From Acholeplasmataceae bacterium (GTDB taxonomy: Bacteria; Bacillota_I; Bacilli_A; ML615J-28; CAG-313), in contig DUPC01000014.1 in assembly GCA_012838545.1 (NCBI GenBank), positions 1-42,102 of the forward strand: a DNA stretch of 42,102 bases, read 5' to 3'. A program made the translations under genes and the position numbers. The stretch's first letter is position 1. Each line of letters starts with the position of its first letter. Below, in pieces: positions 23,437 through 30,012 of the stretch. Below the pieces are notes generated by a model that was given only the letters and a program-made list of their open reading frames with translations, was not told the DNA's origin and searched no databases.

Positions 23437-24675
23437 ATGAAAATAATTAAAGGAAACGAATCATACTTGGATGAAATAATGACGCTCTTAGACGAAGTAA
23501 AACAAGATCCCGCCAAATTAACCGATTGGGACGATGATTACCCGGACGTAGAAATTATCCAAGAAGATTTAAACACTAAAGCAACGCGTCTTTTGGTGAT
23601 TGATGGTTTATTGGTCGGTTATGTGGTGTTGTCGGATTCCGACGAATACTTAAGTCCGATTTTTTCGCACTTGCCGCGGGCGGCTTTTTTGTCGCGTTTG
23701 GTAATCAAAAAAACTTACCGTAAACAAGGTGTGGCTTTTCGTTTTATGCAGGAAATCGAAAAGGAAGCGGTGAAAAACGGTTACCTTTATTTTGGTATCC
23801 TCATTACCCCGGAGAACATCCCTTCCATTGCTTTATCGGAAAAGCTGGGTTTTCAGTTTTACCAAGAAAGAGAATTGGAGTGGGGAAAAGCCCTTGCTTA
23901 TTTTAAACCCCTTGATATCTACTACCGTTTTGTTTCATGGAACGTCAATGGTCTTAGGTCAATCATGAATAAAGGTTTTCCCGACTTTTTAAATCGAGTA
24001 AACGCCGATATCGTGGCGCTTCAAGAAATAAAGATGTTTTCCACGCAAGCCAACTTTTCTTTCCCTGGTTATCACGCATATTGGCATAGTGCCAGTAAAC
24101 CGGGCTATTCGGGAACTTTGGTCCTTACGAAAACAGAACCACAAAGCGTAAGTTTTGATTTTCCGTCTGGCGAACACCCCAAAGAAGGCCGAATCATTAC
24201 TTTAGAATATCCCGACTTTTATTTCGTCTGCGTTTATGTTCCGAATGCCCAAAGGGAACTGACCCGCCTAGATTACCGGATGCAATTTGAAGACGATTTT
24301 CGCAAATATTTAATTGAATTGGACCAAAAAAAGCCCGTAATAATCTGTGGGGATTTGAATGTCGCTCATCAGCCGATTGACTTAAAAAATCCGAAAGCCA
24401 ACGAAAGAAATGCCGGTTTTACGATTGAAGAACGCACCAAATTTACGGAACTGTTAAACAGCGGTTTTATCGATTCGTTTAGAACATTGTATCCTGAAAA
24501 AATCGAATACACTTGGTGGAGCTATCTCTTAAAAGCGCGGGAACGGAACATTGGGTGGCGGATTGACTACTTTTTGCTTTCCGAACGTTTGTTTCCAAGA
24601 TTAGTCGACAGTTTCATTTTAAGCGATGTAATGGGAAGCGACCACTGTCCAGTGGGAGTAATACTAAAACGCTAA
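23437..24675 (+). CDS. Fused GNAT acetyltransferase-exonuclease III (AP endonuclease)
   Basis: 412 residues in one frame. Residues 1-150 are a GNAT domain: beta strands LLVIDGLLVGYVVLS, then LSRLVIKKTYRKQGVAFRF with the acetyl-CoA loop R95-K-Q-G98-V-A, and ALSEKLGFQFY near 132-142. Residues 163-412 are a complete ExoIII/ExoA domain: FVSWNVNGLRS (Asn169), LQEIK (metal ligand Glu197), YVPN (268-), GDLNVAHQPIDLKNP (Asp306, Asn308) and GSDHCPV (Asp402, His403). The second half should cut DNA at abasic sites and trim 3' ends during base excision repair. What the first half acetylates is unknown. ATG at 23437 is preferred over GTG 23428 because AGGTGG precedes it. ExoIII proteins are normally about 250 residues without such a partner. 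Confidence 0.9.
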   Translation: MKIIKGNESYLDEIMTLLDEVKQDPAKLTDWDDDYPDVEIIQEDLNTKATRLLVIDGLLVGYVVLSDSDEYLSPIFSHLPRAAFLSRLVIKKTYRKQGVAFRFMQEIEKEAVKNGYLYFGILITPENIPSIALSEKLGFQFYQERELEWGKALAYFKPLDIYYRFVSWNVNGLRSIMNKGFPDFLNRVNADIVALQEIKMFSTQANFSFPGYHAYWHSASKPGYSGTLVLTKTEPQSVSFDFPSGEHPKEGRIITLEYPDFYFVCVYVPNAQRELTRLDYRMQFEDDFRKYLIELDQKKPVIICGDLNVAHQPIDLKNPKANERNAGFTIEERTKFTELLNSGFIDSFRTLYPEKIEYTWWSYLLKARERNIGWRIDYFLLSERLFPRLVDSFILSDVMGSDHCPVGVILKR

Positions 24676-24686
24676 CGGAATATCAC

Positions 24687-25379
24687 ATGGAATATCAAAG
24701 CATTAATGATACCTCCATCGGCCGCCAAAAGGAAAAATCGCTGCATTTGTTGCTTAAAAAACACTTGTGTCCGGACGAAACCAAGCACGAGGTTAAAATC
24801 AACAATTGGATTGTGGATATATTCGATAACAACATCATTACCGAAGTGCAAACCGGAAATTTTCATCATTTAAAAAGCAAACTGGCTTCGCTATTACTCA
24901 ATTACAAAGTAAGAATCGCTTACCCCATGGCTACCGAAAAAATCATTCATTGGGAGAACCCGGATACGGGTGAAGTCACTTCAAGAAAATCGCCTAAAAA
25001 AGCCCATCCTTTAAGGATATGCAAAGAACTTTATTTTTTGCGGGAATTTTTGAACAATCCTAATTTAGAAATCGCTATCGTCCCCTGCAAAATCAACGAA
25101 TACCGCCTCCTTGACGGTTATGCCCGAAATAAAAAGAAAGGCGCGACGAAAGTAGACCAAATACCTGTCCATTTTGACGAAGTCATTGCTTTAAACAAAA
25201 AAGAAGATTACCAAAAGCACCTTGCTCATTTACCGGAAAAGTTCAGTGTAAAGAATTTTAAATCATTAATGCCTTTATCTCCCAAGGAAGCTAGTCTAAC
25301 CATTCAGGTTTTGAAAACGGTTGGAGCGATTTCAATGGTAGAAAAAGCCGGACGAGCATATATCTATTCGCTTAGTTAA
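24687..25379 (+). CDS. Uncharacterised protein, possible PD-(D/E)XK nuclease with winged-helix end
   Basis: 230 residues, not firmly recognised. An N-terminal helix with Glu16 is followed by HEVKINNWIVDIF (Asp44) and NNIITEVQTGNF, giving the spacing D44...E53-x-Q55 and then a helix (LKSKLASLLLNY) and strand (KVRIAYP). That order, with E-x-Q in place of E-x-K, resembles PD-(D/E)XK nucleases such as the CoiA group. The last 60 residues (EKFSVKNFKSLMPLSPKEAS, then VLKTVGAISMVEKAGRAYIY) look like a winged helix. It lies 11 bases after the GNAT-ExoIII gene, so a DNA-repair or DNA-processing role is plausible but inferred. The ribosome site is weak (ACGGA), which suggests coupling to the gene before it. 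Confidence 0.7.
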   Translation: MEYQSINDTSIGRQKEKSLHLLLKKHLCPDETKHEVKINNWIVDIFDNNIITEVQTGNFHHLKSKLASLLLNYKVRIAYPMATEKIIHWENPDTGEVTSRKSPKKAHPLRICKELYFLREFLNNPNLEIAIVPCKINEYRLLDGYARNKKKGATKVDQIPVHFDEVIALNKKEDYQKHLAHLPEKFSVKNFKSLMPLSPKEASLTIQVLKTVGAISMVEKAGRAYIYSLS

Positions 25380-25380
25380 A

Positions 25381-25410
25381 AAGAAAAAACACCAAGATGT
25401 GCTCTTGATG
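25381..25410 (-). terminator. Terminator of the TSCPD gene (leftward)
   Basis: CACCAAGA (25390-25397) pairs with TCTTGATG (25403-25410; one G-T pair). Reading leftward it is followed by TTTTTTCTT, so it ends transcripts coming from 25676. It may also slow rightward transcripts from 25379. Confidence 0.7.
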
Positions 25411-25418
25411 CTTTTCGC

Positions 25419-25676
25419 TTATTTGGATGATTGACTCTCCTTGATGGCTTTTACTAATTGATCGGTACAACTGGTGTCCCGTAAGCCACAAGGGTTGCCA
25501 TCGAGCAAAGTGATGATTTTATTGATGGGATAACCCTCAATCACCTTCGCAATGGCGCTTAAATTGCCTTTGCATCCACCATAAAAACGGAGGTTGGTTA
25601 ATTTATTATCGTCCGTTATGTCAAAGGTAATTTTTTTTGCACATACACCATGCGGACTGTATTCTACATGTCTCAA
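25419..25676 (-). CDS. TSCPD-domain protein (TIGR03905 type)
   Basis: 85 residues, leftward. The C-terminal end LDGNPCGLRDTSCTDQLVKAI carries the cysteine-rich TSCPD motif; the front has YSPHGVCAKKI and FYGGCKGNLSAI, both standard for this small family. Such domains also occur at the end of ribonucleotide reductases and probably bind metal or act in redox; the function of stand-alone forms is not known. The start is set at a TTG (25676-25674) five bases after GAGGTGG. The frame stays open a further 98 codons upstream, but that stretch covers the promoter and the divergent cysteine desulfurase gene. Confidence 0.85.
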   Translation of the reverse strand: MRHVEYSPHGVCAKKITFDITDDNKLTNLRFYGGCKGNLSAIAKVIEGYPINKIITLLDGNPCGLRDTSCTDQLVKAIKESQSSK

Positions 25677-25695
25677 TGCAACCACCTCAGGTAAT

Positions 25696-25747
25696 AGTAT
25701 ACCCCCTTTTGAACGGGATTGCAAAAGTATTGCTTTATATGTATAAT
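25696..25747. promoter_or_regulatory. Divergent promoters sharing one palindromic -35 box
   Basis: TTGCAA at 25719-25724 is its own reverse complement. Rightward it is followed after exactly 17 bases by TATAAT (25742-25747), for the cysteine desulfurase gene. Leftward it is followed after exactly 17 bases by TATACT (complement of 25696-25701), for the TSCPD gene. One hexamer can therefore serve as -35 box for both, and only one polymerase could bind at a time. Confidence 0.78.
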
Positions 25748-25786
25748 AGAAAGCAGAAAAATAACAAAGAATAAGGATTGATGAAG

Positions 25787-26914
25787 ATGATTTATTTAGA
25801 CAGCGCGGCGACAACCAAGCCCAAACAAGAATATTTGGATTTATATCAAAAGACTCACCAAAGCTATTGGCATCATGCAAACAGTCCTTATCAACCGGGA
25901 CAAAAGGCCGAGGCTGTTGTAGGTTTGGCAAAAGAAAAACTTGCCAAAGTTTTGAAAATGCCCAATACACACCAAATCCTTTTTACAAATGGCGGAACGG
26001 AAGCCAACAACTTTGCGATTTATGGCATATGCAATAATTACATAAATCAAAAAGGAACAATCATAACCACAAAGATCGAACATCCTTCGGTTTTGGAGCC
26101 TTTTGTTGATTTGGAAAAAAAAGGTTTCAAGGTTTTTTATTTGGATGTCGATTCGGATGGTATTGTAAATCTTGACCAATTGCAACAAGTTTTATCAAAA
26201 GATACCATATTAGTATCAATTCAATGGGTAAATAATATAGTGGGATCGATTCAACCGATTAAAAAGGTTTGTAAAATTATGAAAAATTTTCCAAAAGCCA
26301 AACTTCACGTGGACGGCATTCAGGGTCTTGGAAAAGTCGCAATAGATTTTAACCTTCAAGATATCGATTTATTCACGATTAGTGCCCATAAAATCCAGGG
26401 TTTGAAATCTTCTGGAGCTTTGATATATAATTCAAAAAATGCTTTAAATTTACCTTTAAAGGCATCACCCAACCAATATCCGGGAACCATGGATATCGGA
26501 AAAGCAGTTGTTTTGGCTAAAGCTGCTGAGGATGCGCTTAATTACCAAAATGAACATTGGGAAAAAGTTCAAAAAATGCATCAGTTTTTGTATCAAGAAT
26601 TAACTAAAATTCCGTCAATCGTCATCAATGGTGGAAAAAATAATTATTCCCCTTATATACTTAATTTTAGCGTTATGGGGAAAAACGCCGAAACCGTCAT
26701 GAATTATTTGGCAAGTTTCAACATTTATGTGGCTACAGGAAGTGCGTGCAGTTCTAAATTAAAGAAACCTCAAGCTACGGTTTTTGCCATGACGAATGAT
26801 GAAGCGCGGGCATTAAGTTCTATTCGGGTAAGCATGTCTTACAAAAACACCGTCGAAGAACTTCAAAACTTGGTTGACACGCTAAAATTATTTTGTCCGG
26901 AAAAACAATTTTAA
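25787..26914 (+). CDS. Cysteine desulfurase (NifS/IscS family)
   Basis: 375 residues. Seen are YLDSAATT at the start, TNGGTEANN (67-75) binding PLP, His99 in IEHP, Asp176 in HVDGIQ, the PLP lysine Lys202 in SAHKIQG and the catalytic Cys321 in ATGSACSS. It removes sulfur from cysteine as a persulfide and passes it on. No IscU scaffold lies nearby; thiI starts 26 bases downstream, so the main acceptor is probably ThiI, like the Bacillus NifZ-ThiI pair. ATG 25787 is taken as start because AAGGA lies nine bases before; ATG 25781 is also possible. Confidence 0.93.
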   Translation: MIYLDSAATTKPKQEYLDLYQKTHQSYWHHANSPYQPGQKAEAVVGLAKEKLAKVLKMPNTHQILFTNGGTEANNFAIYGICNNYINQKGTIITTKIEHPSVLEPFVDLEKKGFKVFYLDVDSDGIVNLDQLQQVLSKDTILVSIQWVNNIVGSIQPIKKVCKIMKNFPKAKLHVDGIQGLGKVAIDFNLQDIDLFTISAHKIQGLKSSGALIYNSKNALNLPLKASPNQYPGTMDIGKAVVLAKAAEDALNYQNEHWEKVQKMHQFLYQELTKIPSIVINGGKNNYSPYILNFSVMGKNAETVMNYLASFNIYVATGSACSSKLKKPQATVFAMTNDEARALSSIRVSMSYKNTVEELQNLVDTLKLFCPEKQF

Positions 26915-26940
26915 AAGATAGAAAGAATAGGTAAAAAAAC

Positions 26941-28155
26941 ATGGAAAAACATATCTTGATTCGATACGGTGAATTGAGTTTAAAAAAATCCAATCGCAGT
27001 CAATTTATTCAAAGAATTAACCATCATATCAAAGCTGCTCTTTCCCATTTTTCGAATTTAGTTTTTCAAAATAAGGGTATGCGTTATTATATAATTCTAA
27101 ATGATCATAAACCCGAAGAAATAATACCGTTATTAAAGAAAATTCCCGGCATTTATTCCTTTAGCGTCGTGACGCGCTGCGAATCCAATTTGGAAAGCAT
27201 CAAAGTCGCTGCTTTGGAAATCATGACTCAAGAACTAGCCAAAGAGAAAAAAACTTTCAAAGTGGAAACCAATCGCGCTTATAAGCAATTTCCTCATACT
27301 TCTTTGGAAATATCTCAAATGGTGGCGGGTTTCTTATTCAAGTCGCTTCCGGGTTTAAAAGCCGATATGCACCATCCCGATTTTACGCTTTTTTTAGATG
27401 TTCGGGATGAAGGAACCTATATCTATACCGAGGTAATTTCGGGGCTTGGCGGTTTTCCCGCTCATATTCAAGGCAAGGGTTTGTTAATGGTAAGTGGAGG
27501 AATCGACAGTGTTGTAGCGGGTTTTTTAGCCCTTAAAAAAGGCATTGAAATTGAAGCGATTCATTTTGCTTCTCCGCCGTACACAAGCGATAATGCCCTT
27601 CAAAAAGTAGTCGATCTTTTGGAACAGCTTGCGCCATACACTTTAAACGGCACAATTTTGTTGCATGTAGTTCCGTTTACTACCCTTCAACAATTAATCT
27701 TCCAACACGTCCGGGAGGATTACGGAATTACCATCATGAGAAGAATGATGTACCGGATCAGCGAATGCTTAGCCAAAAAAATCTCAGCCGAGGTCATCAT
27801 TAACGGCGAAAGCATCGGACAAGTCGCAAGCCAAACCTTGGAAAGCATGAATGTCATCAATTCGGTGGTAACCATGCCGGTAATCAGACCGCTTGCGGTG
27901 ATGGATAAAGAAGAAATCATCAATATCGCCAGAAACATCGGCACTTACGATATTTCAATTCGTCCGTTTGAAGATTGTTGCACAATCTTTGTACCGCGTC
28001 ATCCACAAATCAAACCGCGTTTAAGTGCTGCTGAAAAAGAAGAAAAAAACTTTGATTTTGAAAAATTGGTGGAAGAAGCACTTAAAAAAATCGAAACAAT
28101 TGTCCTTACCACCAAACAACATTACCAAGTTGTGGGGCCAATCGATTTGTTTTAA
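26941..28155 (+). CDS. thiI: tRNA 4-thiouridine synthase ThiI
   Basis: 404 residues. The N-terminal ferredoxin-like part and THUMP domain (about 1-165) bind tRNA. The PP-loop motif SGGIDS (185-190) adenylates the uridine. FEDCCTIFVPRHP near 340 holds the conserved cysteine equivalent to E. coli Cys344. The C-terminal rhodanese domain of the E. coli enzyme is absent, as in Bacillus, where the partner desulfurase supplies sulfur directly. It makes 4-thiouridine at position 8 of tRNAs and can supply sulfur for thiamine. It follows the desulfurase gene in the same operon. Confidence 0.96.
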   Translation: MEKHILIRYGELSLKKSNRSQFIQRINHHIKAALSHFSNLVFQNKGMRYYIILNDHKPEEIIPLLKKIPGIYSFSVVTRCESNLESIKVAALEIMTQELAKEKKTFKVETNRAYKQFPHTSLEISQMVAGFLFKSLPGLKADMHHPDFTLFLDVRDEGTYIYTEVISGLGGFPAHIQGKGLLMVSGGIDSVVAGFLALKKGIEIEAIHFASPPYTSDNALQKVVDLLEQLAPYTLNGTILLHVVPFTTLQQLIFQHVREDYGITIMRRMMYRISECLAKKISAEVIINGESIGQVASQTLESMNVINSVVTMPVIRPLAVMDKEEIINIARNIGTYDISIRPFEDCCTIFVPRHPQIKPRLSAAEKEEKNFDFEKLVEEALKKIETIVLTTKQHYQVVGPIDLF

Positions 28156-28204
28156 GCAGTGGTAAAATTCGCATAATCCGCCTAAAACTACCAACACAAA
28201 AAGA

Positions 28205-28234
28205 TTATAATTTCACCAAATGTGGTACATAATA
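28205..28234 (+). promoter_or_regulatory. Candidate sigma-G-type (forespore) promoter of the spore protein gene
   Basis: CATAATA (28228-28234) fits the sigma-G -10 pattern CATnnTA. TTATA (28205-28209), 18 bases upstream, fits four of five positions of the -35 pattern GHATR. A TATAAT at 28206-28211 lacks a vegetative -35 box. The predicted RNA would start only a few bases before the ribosome site. Confidence 0.45.
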
Positions 28235-28256
28235 TCATCGACAGGAGGTGAAATCA

Positions 28257-28472
28257 ATGAATAATTCATCTTTTAATGCTAATACACCAGGCAGAAACCG
28301 CCTTGTTGTACCAGGTGCTGAAAATGCTCTTTCGCAAATGAAAAACGAAATTGCGAACGAATTAGGTGTTCAATTAGGTCCTGACACTACTGCTCGTCAA
28401 AACGGAACAGTAGGCGGAGAAATTACCCGTCGGTTAGTCGCAATGGCTCAATCACAATTAAAAGGTAAATAG
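28257..28472 (+). CDS. Small acid-soluble spore protein, alpha/beta type
   Basis: 71 residues, the usual length. The sequence has the hallmarks of the family: [20 protein letters not shown], then [28 protein letters not shown] split by short spacers; the ELGVQL region holds the germination-protease cut site and GGEITRRLV the DNA-contact helix. These proteins coat spore DNA, hold it in an A-like form and protect it from UV and heat, then are degraded at germination. Start at 28257, six bases after AGGAGGTG; an in-frame GTG at 28248 overlaps that site. It is a single gene with its own terminator. Strong evidence for a sporulating lineage. Confidence 0.95.
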   Translation: MNNSSFNANTPGRNRLVVPGAENALSQMKNEIANELGVQLGPDTTARQNGTVGGEITRRLVAMAQSQLKGK

Positions 28473-28504
28473 TGATGATAGATTTTTCATTAATCTAATT
28501 TTCT

Positions 28505-28542
28505 AAAAAAGTGTCAAACAATTTTCGGTTGACACTTTTTTT
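28505..28542 (+). terminator. Terminator after the spore protein gene
   Basis: AAAAAAGTGTCAA (28505-28517) pairs with TTGACACTTTTTT (28529-28541), a strong stem with T-rich 3' side. Confidence 0.9.
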
Positions 28543-28575
28543 ATTTTTTAAAAAACTACCCCATTAAGAAAAATG

Positions 28576-28584
28576 TGGTATAAT
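28576..28584 (+). promoter_or_regulatory. Extended -10 promoter of the 28610 gene
   Basis: TGGTATAAT, a perfect extended -10 element; no good -35 box. Confidence 0.65.
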
Positions 28585-28609
28585 AAGTAAGATGAAAGGT
28601 GGCCAGATG

Positions 28610-29242
28610 ATGAAGGAAATAAACATTCCCAAAACTTATGAAGAAGCTTTAGCCCGAAAAAAAGAAGTTTTAGAACTCATCAATGCTTACAATGAGGCAA
28701 TCTTAAACGGATATCCTCCAACATTGTCCGATGAAGAAATCGATCTCTTGCAAGAAGAATACCTAGTCCTAAACGATTTGGTAATTGAAAAAGAACATGA
28801 CGAAAACGGTGATATTGTTTATGAAGAACAATTTACCGACGAAGGGGTAGTTATTGAGAAAAGAGTCAAGAAACGCACCTTTTTTGACGAAATAAACCCA
28901 GCCATTTATCTGTACATGTTTGTCGTGCTTTTATTTTCCTCATGGTTTATGATGCGTGTGCTATGTTTTGATTTGTTGATTGCAACCTTTACTTGGGAAA
29001 AATATCAAAATGCTACCCCGTTTTGGATTTGGGTTGGGGTAATGTTGCCGTTTCTTGCTTATATCATTATTTTGATAGGCTTGAACTTTATTTTTCTTTG
29101 GTTCTTTCGCAAAAATAAAGCCCAAAGGATCTTCCTAAAATGGTGGATTGTCGGCCATTTCGTAATTATAATCGTTAATTTGTTAATAATTTATTTTACC
29201 GATATAAAACCTTTATTCGATTTATTAATTGAAAATATTTAA
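28610..29242 (+). CDS. Membrane protein of unknown function
   Basis: 210 residues. Residues 1-85 are charged and helical (KTYEEALARKKEVLELINAY, then many Glu), probably cytoplasmic. Three membrane helices follow at about 97-120, 135-165 and 178-200, separated by short loops with WEKYQNATPFW and FRKNKAQRIFLKWW. No family is recognised and no catalytic motif is seen. Start chosen at 28610, seven bases after AAAGGTGG; ATG 28607 and 28592 are alternatives. The SpoU-type methylase gene begins 12 bases downstream, so both are likely on one transcript. Confidence 0.75.
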   Translation: MKEINIPKTYEEALARKKEVLELINAYNEAILNGYPPTLSDEEIDLLQEEYLVLNDLVIEKEHDENGDIVYEEQFTDEGVVIEKRVKKRTFFDEINPAIYLYMFVVLLFSSWFMMRVLCFDLLIATFTWEKYQNATPFWIWVGVMLPFLAYIIILIGLNFIFLWFFRKNKAQRIFLKWWIVGHFVIIIVNLLIIYFTDIKPLFDLLIENI

Positions 29243-29254
29243 CAAGGGGATCAT

Positions 29255-29995
29255 ATGAATCAAATTACTTCGGTGAACAATCCGTTGATTATCGAAACTG
29301 CCAAATTGAAGATTAAAAAATATCGTGATCAGCAAAAAACTTTTTTGGTGGAAGGTTATCACTTGGTTGAAGAAAGTTTTCGTGCAAAGCTTTTGACAAA
29401 AGTATTTGCATTAAAATCGGAAGATTTAGATAAGTTTTCTTGTGGCGGATATTTGGTAAACGAAGCAATCATCGCCAAGTTATCAAGCACCAAAACTCCT
29501 CAACCGATTATTGGGGTAGTGGCCATGCCGAAAACCGAAAGTATTGACTTTAAAAGTATATTATTGCTTGACCGTCTTCAAGATCCCGGCAATTTGGGTA
29601 CGATTATTAGATCTTCTGCAGCCTTAGGGATGGATGCGATAATTGCCAGTAACGATACGGTTGATTGTTACAATGAAAAAGTCATCCGCTCTACCCAAGG
29701 AGCGCTTTTTCGGATTCCCATCCTTTATCGCGATTTGAAAAAAGAAATCGGAAAACTAAAAGAAAAAGGCTTTAAAATATACGGCACCGGTTTGGCGGGC
29801 GGTATTGTTCCAAAACCCGTCTTAAAAACGGAACGTTACGCTTTAGTGTTAGGCAACGAAGCCAAAGGAGTAAGCCAAGAAATCAATGAATTTGTTGACC
29901 AAATGTTGATGATACCGATGCAAAATGGCGTTGAATCGCTCAATGTGGGGGTAGCAGCCGGAATCCTAATGTATTGCTTAAATCAAGACCAATAA
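29255..29995 (+). CDS. SpoU/TrmH-family RNA 2'-O-ribose methyltransferase
   Basis: 246 residues. An N-terminal substrate domain (about 1-90, KIKKYRDQQKTFLVEGYHLV) is followed by the SPOUT knot: motif 1 LQDPGNLGTIIRSSAALG near 109-126 (with the catalytic Arg), motif 2 LVLGNEAKGVSQEI near 197-210 and motif 3 IPMQNGVESLNVGVAAGI near 220-237. It methylates a ribose in rRNA or tRNA using S-adenosylmethionine. It resembles the YsgA/RlmB group; the exact nucleotide cannot be told. Ribosome site AAGGGGA. Confidence 0.92.
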   Translation: MNQITSVNNPLIIETAKLKIKKYRDQQKTFLVEGYHLVEESFRAKLLTKVFALKSEDLDKFSCGGYLVNEAIIAKLSSTKTPQPIIGVVAMPKTESIDFKSILLLDRLQDPGNLGTIIRSSAALGMDAIIASNDTVDCYNEKVIRSTQGALFRIPILYRDLKKEIGKLKEKGFKIYGTGLAGGIVPKPVLKTERYALVLGNEAKGVSQEINEFVDQMLMIPMQNGVESLNVGVAAGILMYCLNQDQ

Positions 29996-30012
29996 AGGAA
30001 AGTGTGCCAGAC

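Noticed and set aside
25677-25970. Upstream extension of the TSCPD frame to 183 residues
   Set aside because: It would cover the divergent promoter and the cysteine desulfurase start; the TTG at 25676 has a good ribosome site and fits the family length.
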